Positions 1 through 6,953 of a stretch of DNA of 42,719 bases are shown in pieces. The notes under the pieces are model-generated. The model did no database searches. It was not told the DNA's origin and saw nothing but the letters and a program-made list of their open reading frames with translations. The stretch is from Actinomycetes bacterium (GTDB lineage: Bacteria > Actinomycetota > Coriobacteriia > Anaerosomatales > Anaerosomataceae). The position numbers were made by a program, and so were the translations under genes. The DNA lies in NCBI GenBank assembly GCA_022839745.1, contig JALHJB010000019.1, forward strand, positions 1 through 42,719. The letters are read 5' to 3'. The first letter of the stretch is position 1, and each line of letters opens with the position of its first letter.

Positions 1-347
1 AGGCGCACGAGGTGTTCGGCGGCCGAGGGCAGCACCCGCGTCGCGCGGTCGACCTCGGCGTCGATCGGGTAGGTGGTTTGGCCGCACGCGGCGCACCTGA
101 GCCGGTGGATGCGGACTTCGAATCCTCCGGCCAGGCACACGAAGGAGACCGGCTCGCTCAATCCTTTGGACAGCAAGCGGCCGCCGCAATCCGGGCACAT
201 GCGGGGGTGCGCCTTGAACAGTCCGGCGTCACGTCGCTCGACCTCCGCGCGCATCTCCTCGATGCGGAGAAGACGGTGCTCCTCGGCTCTCTCGCGATCG
301 TAGTCAGAAAGCGAGCGCGGGCGGGTTGCAGGGGATACGATATGCAT
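1..347 (-). CDS. ISKra4/UPF0236-like transposase, N-terminal part (runs off left edge)
   Basis: An open frame starts at the ATG complementary to 345-347 and stays open to base 1, so only about 115 residues are visible. The start has a good ribosome site (AGAGGAG, 6 bases away). After a charged helix rich in Glu and Arg there is a zinc-ribbon pattern: CPDCGGRLL near residue 51, then CAACGQTTYPID near residue 84, separated by a GGFEVRIHRL strand. This pair of CxxC knuckles around a beta strand resembles the N-terminus of ISKra4/UPF0236 transposases. The DDE catalytic part would lie outside the window, so the assignment rests on the N-terminus alone. Another zinc-ribbon protein is possible. Confidence 0.5.
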   Translation of the reverse strand, partial: MHIVSPATRPRSLSDYDRERAEEHRLLRIEEMRAEVERRDAGLFKAHPRMCPDCGGRLLSKGLSEPVSFVCLAGGFEVRIHRLRCAACGQTTYPIDAEVDRATRVLPSAAEHLVR

Positions 348-450
348 CGGGGACTCCTCTCACAGTCGGGCTTGGACACCACGACTAGAGAGCGAGTCCC
401 TGCTTGTTGTCAACGCTCCCCAGGATTAGGGATGCTTCCCCGCCGCGCGG

Positions 451-936
451 CTACCTCCGCCAGAGCTCGCACACCCATTCGCGACAGATGTCCGCCCGGT
501 ACCCGCGCGACAGCAGGCACCCCGTGTCCGGATGGCAGAACTGGCACTTGCGAACGTCCACCCATGAGGGCAACGTGGCGCGATACGCCTCGCCCTCGGC
601 AGTGGGCAGATGGCTGAGCCGCGGATCGTGCAGCGGCGCGACGCCGGCCTCCCCCGCCCTGTAGTCCGCTGGCGTGACCACGAGCGCTCCGCTCGCCACG
701 AGCCGCTCCTCCCACAGGGCGATGTACTCCGGCAGCCAGCCCTCGCCGATGTACTCGCCGTTCTCGTCATGCGCGATGTAGAGGCAACAACACAACCCTC
801 CACACTCGTAGCACAGGTCGTAGTCCTCGGCCTCACGCGTCGGGTCACCGTCTGCAGAGCTCTGCGCCGAGGCGCGCAGGCTCGATGGGGCCGCTGGCCC
901 GGGAGCGGCAGAGCTGGTATCAGGTAGCGGTGGCAC
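451..936 (-). CDS. YkgJ-family Cys-rich (CxxCxxCC) metal-binding protein
   Basis: Small cytosolic protein of about 161 residues with the cysteine pattern of the YkgJ zinc/iron-chelating family. It has a cluster CYECGGLCCC, a pair CQFCHPDTGC, and a terminal CREWVC. Family members bind zinc or an iron-sulfur cluster, and their cellular role is mostly unknown. The first 45 residues are low-complexity Pro/Ala/Ser and may be partly untranslated. I chose the GTG complementary to 934-936 because AGGA lies six bases upstream; a GTG at 990 is in frame but has no ribosome site. The frame stays open to 1104 only because it is antisense to the neighbouring phospholipase gene. The two genes are divergent. 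Confidence 0.7.
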   Translation of the reverse strand: MPPLPDTSSAAPGPAAPSSLRASAQSSADGDPTREAEDYDLCYECGGLCCCLYIAHDENGEYIGEGWLPEYIALWEERLVASGALVVTPADYRAGEAGVAPLHDPRLSHLPTAEGEAYRATLPSWVDVRKCQFCHPDTGCLLSRGYRADICREWVCELWRR

Positions 937-1087
937 AGCGGGTCCTCGTCTCGGCGCGTCGTGACATCGGGTGCATCCTACCGCGCCCACCCGGCGCAGG
1001 CGACCCTGCGGGTTCGCCCTCCCGCACACACGTGCGATACTCGGCGAGGAGCGAGGACCACGCGGGGGCCCAAAGGGAGTGTACGCG

Positions 1088-2548
1088 GTGCTTGAGTGGG
1101 TCATGCAGATGGTGACGTGGCAGTCGGTGGCGGCGTTCGCCCTCGGCGCCTACTGGGTGGCGGTGGCCATCACCGTGATCACCGATGACCGCGAACCCAC
1201 GAGCTCGCTCGCCTGGCTCCTGGTGCTGATCGCTTTCCCGCTCGTGGGACTCGTGTTCTACTACTTCTTCGGCCGCAACTGGCGCAAGCGCCTCGCCAAG
1301 GACCCCTGGGTCGCCGAGGTGACCGAACGTGCGGCACCGGTGATGGAGCGCGTGCGCACCGAGCACGCCGACGCACACGCCGAGGTTGTCGCATGGGCGC
1401 TGGAGCGGGGCTACGAGGATGTTCCGCGGATCATAGAAGCCACGGAGGGCTCGACCGTACTGCCCGCCTATGACGTTGAGATACTCGTGAACGGCGCGGA
1501 GAAGTTCCCTCGCCTGCTCCATGACCTCGCGGCGGCGCGGGACACGATCGACATGCAGTACTTCATATGGAAGCGTGACGTGCTGAGCGCACAGGTGGCC
1601 GCCGTCTTGCACGAACGGCTCGCCGAAGGCGTCGAGGTCCGTATCCTCAACGACTGGATCGGCAACATCCTCTACCCGAAAGACGAGCTGCGAGCGCTCG
1701 CTGCCGCCGGGGCCAGGGTCGAGCAGGACCTCACCAAGCTCAGGCAGGTCAACTACCGCAACCATCGCAAGATCGTCGTGGTGGATGGCGCGATCGGCTA
1801 CACCGGCGGGATCAATATCGCCCAGGAGTACATCGATGGCGGCGCCCGGTTCCCGTCGTGGCGAGACACGCATGTGCGGTTCACAGGACCGGCGGTCGCC
1901 GACTTGCAGGCGCTGTTCGCCGCCCGCTGGCATCGCAAGACCGGAGAGGACCTCTTCAACGATCGGTTCTTCCCGGCGAGCTACCCAGGTACGGGTAGGC
2001 GCACGCTCACCCAGACCGTCTCGGACGGCATCGACGTGCCGTGGCAGCCCGCACAGCGGGCGCACGTCGTCAGCTTCGGGGCGGCTCGCGAACGGCTGTG
2101 GATCCAGTCGCCGTACCTCGTGCCCACACCGGAGATCTACTCGGCGCTCATTGATGCGGCGCTGGCCGGTGTGGACGTACGGTTCATGATAACCGGCATG
2201 GCCGACAAGAAGATCGCGTTCTGGGCGGCTGAGACGTTCTTTGGCCACATGATCGATGCAGGCGTGCGGATCTACCGATACACCGAAGGATTCATGCACG
2301 CCAAGACGATGACGATCGATGGCCAGATCGCCGTCATCGGCACGATGAACCTGGACATCCGCAGCCTGTCGCTCCACCAGGAGCTCATGTGCTGGTTCTA
2401 TGATCCCGTGTTGGCCGAAGAGCACGAACGCATCTTCGCGGCCGACATGCTGCACTGCGAGCTCGTCACACGCGAGATGATCGACGGGTGGTCGGCGTGG
2501 CGGCATCTCCGCAACGCCACCGCGCGTCTTGCGTCGAACCTGCTGTAG
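1088..2548 (+). CDS. cls: cardiolipin synthase-type phospholipase D protein
   Basis: Membrane enzyme expected to join two phosphatidylglycerol molecules into cardiolipin and glycerol. The N-terminus has two membrane helices (about residues 10-30 and 40-62, ending VFYYFFGRNW), typical of ClsA-type synthases. Two phospholipase D domains follow. Their HKD motifs are HRKIVVVDG near residue 226 and HAKTMTIDG near residue 404, each followed by the usual G-x-x-N (GGINIA, GTMNLD). Length is about 486 residues, normal for the family. I chose the GTG at 1088 because AAAGGGAG ends nine bases upstream; a GTG at 1079 sits directly on that ribosome site, and the frame is open to 971. Two hairpins follow the stop codon. 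Confidence 0.92.
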   Translation: MLEWVMQMVTWQSVAAFALGAYWVAVAITVITDDREPTSSLAWLLVLIAFPLVGLVFYYFFGRNWRKRLAKDPWVAEVTERAAPVMERVRTEHADAHAEVVAWALERGYEDVPRIIEATEGSTVLPAYDVEILVNGAEKFPRLLHDLAAARDTIDMQYFIWKRDVLSAQVAAVLHERLAEGVEVRILNDWIGNILYPKDELRALAAAGARVEQDLTKLRQVNYRNHRKIVVVDGAIGYTGGINIAQEYIDGGARFPSWRDTHVRFTGPAVADLQALFAARWHRKTGEDLFNDRFFPASYPGTGRRTLTQTVSDGIDVPWQPAQRAHVVSFGAARERLWIQSPYLVPTPEIYSALIDAALAGVDVRFMITGMADKKIAFWAAETFFGHMIDAGVRIYRYTEGFMHAKTMTIDGQIAVIGTMNLDIRSLSLHQELMCWFYDPVLAEEHERIFAADMLHCELVTREMIDGWSAWRHLRNATARLASNLL

Positions 2549-2551
2549 GCC

Positions 2552-2603
2552 TGTCTCGTGCCGTGAGACACAGCGACGCCCCCGGCTCTGGCGGCACGGG
2601 GGC
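2552..2603. terminator. two hairpins between convergent cls and dodecin genes
   Basis: TGTCTC (2552-2557) pairs with GAGACA (2565-2570). GCCCCCG (2578-2584) pairs with CGGGGGC (2597-2603). They sit between two convergent stop codons, so they probably end transcription from both sides. There is no clear T-tract. Confidence 0.5.
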
Positions 2604-2645
2604 ATCACGCGAAGACGCTCTCAGGTCCGTGGCCGGTACGCTTCG

Positions 2646-2867
2646 TCAGTCGGCAAGCTCCGAGTGGTACTTGAACGAGACCTTCATCTTGACGCGGTAT
2701 TCCACGATCTCGTTCTCCTCGATGCGGATGTCCTGCTTCACGACTTCGGCGATCCGAAGGTCCTCAAGTGAGGCCGCCGCCGTCTTGAGCGCTGACAGGG
2801 CCGCATCCTCCCAGCTTTCGGCGCTCGTTCCCACGAGTTCGATGACCTTGTACACGCTCCCTGGCAC
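2646..2867 (-). CDS. dodecin family flavin-binding protein
   Basis: Dodecins are small dodecameric proteins that store flavin or coenzyme A in the cytosol. The 73-residue product shows the family pattern: VYKVIELVGTS at the start, then SWEDAALSALKTAAASL (helix), then LRIAEVVKQDIRIEENEIVEY and VKMKVSFKY (beta strands). I chose the GTG complementary to 2865-2867 because a strong GGAGGAGGGG lies just upstream and it gives the usual dodecin length. An ATG at 2930 would add 21 residues that do not look like family sequence. The gene follows the acyl-CoA synthetase gene on the same strand, with a terminator-like hairpin between them. Confidence 0.88.
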   Translation of the reverse strand: MPGSVYKVIELVGTSAESWEDAALSALKTAAASLEDLRIAEVVKQDIRIEENEIVEYRVKMKVSFKYHSELAD

Positions 2868-2966
2868 CGCGAACCCCTCCTCCGTCAGACGCCGTCCACG
2901 CGGGCGATACGAGTCGCCTACTGTGCTCATTCCCGGGAACCGCGACTCCTACCGCTACCGCATGAG

Positions 2967-3003
2967 ACACGAGCGCCCGACCGTGATGGCCGGACGCCCG
3001 TGT
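2967..3003 (-). terminator. strong hairpin after the acyl-CoA synthetase gene
   Basis: ACACGAGCGCCCG (2967-2979) pairs with CGGACGCCCGTGT (2991-3003) over 13 bp with two G-T wobbles, around an 11-base loop. It lies 77 bases past the stop of the acyl-CoA synthetase gene and before the dodecin start, so it should separate the two transcripts. Confidence 0.55.
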
Positions 3004-3079
3004 GATGTGAGCCTGCCGCGGATGGCGCCAGCTACTGCCGCACCTGACACTCGTTGTCCGTGGCGTCGGGATCGGCACC

Positions 3080-4762
3080 TTAGGCCTCGCTGGCGAAGAC
3101 CTTCACATCTGCCACTCCGAGCGCCTCGGCAGCCATCTGCCTCAAGATGTACTTCTGGATCTTGCCCGAGGCGGTGAGCGGGAACTCATCCACGAAGAAG
3201 ACGTGCTTGGGCGCTTTATAACGCGCCATCCGGGACCGGGCGAACTCCTGGACGTCGCTCTCGGTGATATCTGACCCCGGCGACCGGCGCACGAAGGCTC
3301 CCACGACCTCACCGTACTTGGCGTCGGGCACGCCGATCACCTGTGCGTCTTCGATGCCCGGCATCGTGTAGAGGAACTCCTCGATCTCGCGCGGGTAGAT
3401 GTTCTCGCCGCCGCGAATGATCATGTCTTTGATGCGGCCGGTGATGCGATAGTAGCCGTGTTCGTCCACGGTGCCGAGGTCGCCCGAGTGCAGGAATCCC
3501 TCGCTGTCGATGACGGCCGCCGTGGCCTCGGGCATCTTGTAGTAGCCCTTCATCACGTTGTAGCCGCGGCAACAGAGCTCACCCGGCACACCCGGCGGGC
3601 AGTCCTCCCCGGTCTCAGGATCGATCACGCGGACATCAACGGCCTCGTGCGCACGGCCGATGGTCTCGCACTTGCGCTCGAGGGTGTCATCCACCGTCGT
3701 CTGCGTGAACACCGGCGAGGTCTCGGTGAGGCCGTAACAGATGGTGAGCTCGGAGGCGTGCATCTTGTCGATGACCTGACGCATCGTCTCGATGGGGCAC
3801 GGGGATCCGGCCATGACACCGGTGCGGAGGCTGGTGAGGTCGAACATGTCGAACATCGGGTGGTTCAGCTCGGCGATGAACATCGTCGGCACGCCGTAGA
3901 GCGCCGTTGCGCGCTCCTTCTCGACCGCGGCGAGGACAAGGACCGGGTCGAACTGCTCGATGCCGATGACCGTTGCGCCGTGCGCCAAGATGGCCATGAC
4001 GCCGAGCACGATACCGAAGCAGTGGAAATACGGTGGCGGGAGGCACACCCGGTCGTCTTCGGTGAGGTTCTGGCGCTCGCCGATGTAGAAGCCGTTGTTC
4101 ACGATGTTGCGGCTCGTGAGCATGACGCCCTTGGGGAACCCGGTTGTGCCCGACGTGTACTGCATGTTGATGACGTCGTCGGCATGCATCGACGCCGTGA
4201 TCTCGCGCAGCGGTTCATCGGGCATGTTGTCGCCGAGGACAAGCAGCTCGGGCATGGAGTAGAAACCGCGGTGCTTCTCCGGTCCCATGTAGAGCAGACT
4301 CTTCAGGAACGGGAACTCCTCGCTCACGAGGTGACCTCGCTCCTGGACGGACGCCTCAGGGACAAGCTCCCGGACGATCTCTACGTAATCGACATCGCGA
4401 AAGCGGTCGATGATCGCGAGCGCCTTCATGTCCGACTGCTTGAGCACGTACGCAAGCTCGTGCGCCTTGTAGACCGGGTTCACGGTGACAAGGACGGCAC
4501 CGATCTTGGCGCACGCGAAGAAGATCGTCAGCCAATCCGGGATGTTGCGCGCCCAGATGCCCACATGGTCGCCCTTGCCGATATCGATCGCCAGCAGACC
4601 TTTCGCCAGTTGGTCCACGCGCTCGTTGAACTCGCGGTACGTCCACCGGAGCGCCCGGTCGGGGTAGACGATGAAGTCGTTGTCGGCATGCTCGGCCACC
4701 TGTATCTCGAAGTACTGGCCGAGAGGCAGGTCCGTGTGCAGCTGCTCGTTGGTGTAAGCCAC
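3080..4762 (-). CDS. AMP-binding acyl-CoA synthetase (fatty acid-CoA ligase type)
   Basis: Cytosolic 560-residue enzyme of the ANL superfamily, which activates a carboxylic acid with ATP to an acyl-adenylate and then an acyl-CoA. The P-loop YTSGTTGFPKG is at 202-212, the adenylate-binding YGLTETSP lies in the middle, the hinge YRITGRIKDMIIRGGENIYP is near residue 440, and the catalytic lysine motif TASGKIQKYILRQ is near the C-terminus. Length and motifs fit medium- or long-chain fatty acyl-CoA ligases, but the chain length cannot be read from the sequence. The GTG start has GGGGG upstream. It begins nine bases after the stop of the XRE-cupin regulator, so the two genes almost surely form one operon. 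Confidence 0.92.
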   Translation of the reverse strand: MAYTNEQLHTDLPLGQYFEIQVAEHADNDFIVYPDRALRWTYREFNERVDQLAKGLLAIDIGKGDHVGIWARNIPDWLTIFFACAKIGAVLVTVNPVYKAHELAYVLKQSDMKALAIIDRFRDVDYVEIVRELVPEASVQERGHLVSEEFPFLKSLLYMGPEKHRGFYSMPELLVLGDNMPDEPLREITASMHADDVINMQYTSGTTGFPKGVMLTSRNIVNNGFYIGERQNLTEDDRVCLPPPYFHCFGIVLGVMAILAHGATVIGIEQFDPVLVLAAVEKERATALYGVPTMFIAELNHPMFDMFDLTSLRTGVMAGSPCPIETMRQVIDKMHASELTICYGLTETSPVFTQTTVDDTLERKCETIGRAHEAVDVRVIDPETGEDCPPGVPGELCCRGYNVMKGYYKMPEATAAVIDSEGFLHSGDLGTVDEHGYYRITGRIKDMIIRGGENIYPREIEEFLYTMPGIEDAQVIGVPDAKYGEVVGAFVRRSPGSDITESDVQEFARSRMARYKAPKHVFFVDEFPLTASGKIQKYILRQMAAEALGVADVKVFASEA

Positions 4763-4771
4763 AGCTACCCC

Positions 4772-5350
4772 CTAGGCCGGCGCGTACACGACTGCCAGGA
4801 TGCGTGCAGCGCTCTCGCCTGCCGCGCGCACCTGGTGCGGCACGATGGAGTCGTAGTAGATGCTGTCGCCGGTCACGAGCGTGTGGGTCGACTTGCCGTA
4901 TTCCACCTCGAGCGCGCCATCGAGGACGTAGAGGAACTCCTCGCCTTCGTGGCTGGAAAGCTTGTGATCGCTTCCCTCGGCAGGCTGCACATCGATCAGG
5001 AACGGTTCCATATGGCGCGATGCCTTGCCGCTCGCCAGCGAGAAGAAGTCGAGCACACCGGCGTCGCTGGAGGTCTCGAGGCTCTTGATGCGGGTGACGG
5101 CTTCTGCCTGATCGCGCCGCGTGACGATGGGGCCGAGCTCGGTCTCGTCGTCGAGCAGCGTGCCGAGACGGACGCCGAGCGCACGGGTGAGCTTGATGAG
5201 CGGCGTGAGCGAAGGGGCGACCTCGCCGCTCTCGAGTGCTGTGACCGTTGCCGCGTCGCAGCTGCTGCGCTCGGCGAGCTCCTCGACCGAGAGGCCGAGC
5301 GAGGTGCGGAGCGTGGTGATCTTGCCACCGATGCGGTTCTCGGAAGTCAT
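4772..5350 (-). CDS. XRE-family regulator with C-terminal cupin
   Basis: A 192-residue transcription factor. An N-terminal helix-turn-helix (about residues 6-62, with LGLSVEELAERSSCDAATV) is followed by a cupin domain (about 115-190) carrying HEGEEFLYVLDGALEV and GDSIYYDSIVPHQV. In this family the cupin senses a small ligand and the helix-turn-helix binds operators near metabolic genes. ATG at 5350 is preceded by AAGGGA, 7 bases away, and gives a standard N-terminus; the frame is open to 5464. The gene lies directly upstream of the acyl-CoA synthetase in the same operon, so it probably controls that operon in response to an acid or acyl-CoA. That control is inferred. Confidence 0.88.
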   Translation of the reverse strand: MTSENRIGGKITTLRTSLGLSVEELAERSSCDAATVTALESGEVAPSLTPLIKLTRALGVRLGTLLDDETELGPIVTRRDQAEAVTRIKSLETSSDAGVLDFFSLASGKASRHMEPFLIDVQPAEGSDHKLSSHEGEEFLYVLDGALEVEYGKSTHTLVTGDSIYYDSIVPHQVRAAGESAARILAVVYAPA

Positions 5351-5378
5351 GAGCGCGTCCCTTCCCCGTATGCACCCA

Positions 5379-5423
5379 CAGCCGTGCGGCTGCGGTACCG
5401 TGCATGATAACGGAAGGTGCACG
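5379..5423 (-). promoter_or_regulatory. dyads upstream of the XRE-cupin operon
   Basis: Two inverted repeats lie in the 85-base gap before the regulator start: CAGCC/GGCTG (5379-5392) and CGTGCA/TGCACG (5399-5404 and 5418-5423). A -10-like TATCAT falls inside the second. They could be an autoregulatory operator. No good -35 is visible. Confidence 0.3.
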
Positions 5424-5435
5424 CGAGGGAAGGCC

Positions 5436-5909
5436 CTAGCGACGCTGTACGGCCAACGCGACAAGCATCTGCCGCCCGTACACGTTGAACACGGTCGCAG
5501 TGCGCGCCTCGGACATGACGTCCCACTCGTGTGACGTCGACTCGATCACCGCAGGCGGCGTGAGCCACGTGCCCTCGACGGGCTCAAGGCTTGTGGCCAC
5601 GCTTCCCGCAGCGATCGACGCGATCTCGCCAAGCAGCGACTCGGCGAGCGCCTCGCCGTGCGTGGCCGCCTCGGCCTCGCCGAACCGCTCGGCGACAAGC
5701 TCGGCGCACAGGTCTCTTGGCGCCGCTACACACATCACGCCGGCAACGCCACCCCGCATCCCAACGCTCGCGAGCAGACAGGGTGCGGCACAGCGGAGCA
5801 CACGCTGCTCGCCGCGCGCATGTCCGTGCGAACGGGTGAACCCGTCGAGGACCCGATCGACCGCCGTTTCCAGCACAGGGACAACGGCGGAGCTAGACAC
5901 CACCGGCAT
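5436..5909 (-). CDS. CheX-like (CheC/CheX/FliY-type) protein
   Basis: A 157-residue cytosolic protein with the pattern of the CheX phosphatase-like fold. It has a hydrophobic strand GVMCVAAPRDLCAELVAERF, the helix AESLLGEIASIAAGSVATSL with the conserved glutamate and small residues, then a strand with LTPPAVI. CheX proteins dephosphorylate CheY-P or act as adaptors in signalling. No other chemotaxis gene is in the window, so its partner is unknown. ATG complementary to 5907-5909 follows GGGGAG; further upstream the reading is not protein-like. A sigma-70-type promoter lies 38-66 bases upstream. It is transcribed in the same direction as ppk2 but probably separately. Confidence 0.7.
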   Translation of the reverse strand: MPVVSSSAVVPVLETAVDRVLDGFTRSHGHARGEQRVLRCAAPCLLASVGMRGGVAGVMCVAAPRDLCAELVAERFGEAEAATHGEALAESLLGEIASIAAGSVATSLEPVEGTWLTPPAVIESTSHEWDVMSEARTATVFNVYGRQMLVALAVQRR

Positions 5910-5946
5910 GGCGCTCCCCTCGCTGCCGTGATACCCCCGATTGATA

Positions 5947-5975
5947 AAGGTATCTGAATCAGCTGCCGGTGACAA
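5947..5975 (-). promoter_or_regulatory. sigma-70-type promoter of the CheX-like gene
   Basis: Read on the minus strand: TTGTCA, a 17-base spacer, then TACCTT. The expected start point near 5940 leaves a leader of about 30 bases containing the ribosome site of the gene at 5909. Confidence 0.5.
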
Positions 5976-6080
5976 CGCGCCAGCCCCACACGGGGTTACG
6001 GCCTGATCCGCCACCGCCTCGGGTCGTGCGCTTCAGCCGGGCATGCGTGTCCTGCCGTGCGGGGCTGTGGGCACCGGACC

Positions 6081-6944
6081 TCAGTACACCTCGGGCACGT
6101 ACGTCTGCGAATCGATCGGCGGGCGGACGTATCCGATCTCGGACTTCTTGCGAGACGGAAGCTCGAATGGCTCTGGCAGTATGTCCTCGTACGGTATCTG
6201 GGTAAGGAGGTGGTGGATACAGTTGAGGCGCGCCCGCTTCTTCACGTCTCCCTCGACCACCCACCACGGTGACTCCTTGGTGTCCGTGTACTTGAACATC
6301 TCGTCCTTGGCACGGGAGAACTCCTCCCACCGGTCACGGCCATCGAGGTCGATCTGCGAGAACTTCCAGCTCTTCATCGGATCGTTGATGCGGTCCTGGA
6401 AGCGGCGGTCCTGCTCCTCGTCGGAAATCGAGAGCCAGTACTTCACGAGGATGATCCCGCTGCGTTTGAGCATGCGCTCGAAGTCGGGGCAGTCGCGGAA
6501 GAACTCCCGCACCTGCTCCTCGGTGGCCCATCCCATCACACGCTCGATCACAGCGCGGTTGTACCAGGAGCGGTCGAACAACACTATCTCGCCTGCCGCC
6601 GGCAGCTGGGCCACGTATCGCTGGAAGTACCACTGCGTGGACTCACGGTCGGTGGGCACCGGCAGCGCGACCACCCGGCAGATGCGAGGATTGAGCGCCT
6701 CGGTGATGCGCTTGATCACACCGCCCTTGCCCGCAGCGTCCCGGCCCTCGAACACCACGACCACGCGAAGACCTTCGCGCTTCACCCACTCCTGCAGCTT
6801 CACGAGCTCCAGCTGCAGCTTGACCAGCTCGCGCTCGTAGGTCTCCTTGTCGATCTTCTTCGGCTTGTGGCCATCGGAATCGTCGGCGTACGCACGGTAC
6901 ACCTCCGCATCGGCCCGGCCCTTCTTGCCCTCGTGCTTGCCCAT
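6081..6944 (-). CDS. ppk2: polyphosphate kinase 2 family protein
   Basis: PPK2 enzymes move phosphate between polyphosphate and nucleoside mono- or diphosphates in the cytosol. The 287-residue product has Walker A GRDAAGKGG at 67-75, Walker B/lid FDRSWYNRA, and the family block KYWLSISDEEQDRRFQDR followed by DPMKSWKFS. It looks like a single-domain (class I type) enzyme, whose usual preference is GDP or ADP; the exact nucleotide cannot be read here. It starts 9 bases after the ppk1 stop, so the two kinases are co-transcribed. That pairs a polymer-building enzyme with one that can spend the polymer to regenerate nucleotides. Confidence 0.93.
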   Translation of the reverse strand: MGKHEGKKGRADAEVYRAYADDSDGHKPKKIDKETYERELVKLQLELVKLQEWVKREGLRVVVVFEGRDAAGKGGVIKRITEALNPRICRVVALPVPTDRESTQWYFQRYVAQLPAAGEIVLFDRSWYNRAVIERVMGWATEEQVREFFRDCPDFERMLKRSGIILVKYWLSISDEEQDRRFQDRINDPMKSWKFSQIDLDGRDRWEEFSRAKDEMFKYTDTKESPWWVVEGDVKKRARLNCIHHLLTQIPYEDILPEPFELPSRKKSEIGYVRPPIDSQTYVPEVY

Positions 6945-6953
6945 CGCTGCCCC

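Noticed and set aside
920..2608. A 562-codon minus-strand frame opposite the phospholipase gene
   Set aside because: Arg/His/Asp-rich shadow frame caused by high third-position GC; the plus-strand gene has both HKD motifs and a ribosome site.
3458..5407. A 649-codon plus-strand frame opposite the acyl-CoA synthetase and XRE-cupin genes
   Set aside because: Spans two real genes on the other strand, has no domain, and its composition is that of an antisense frame.
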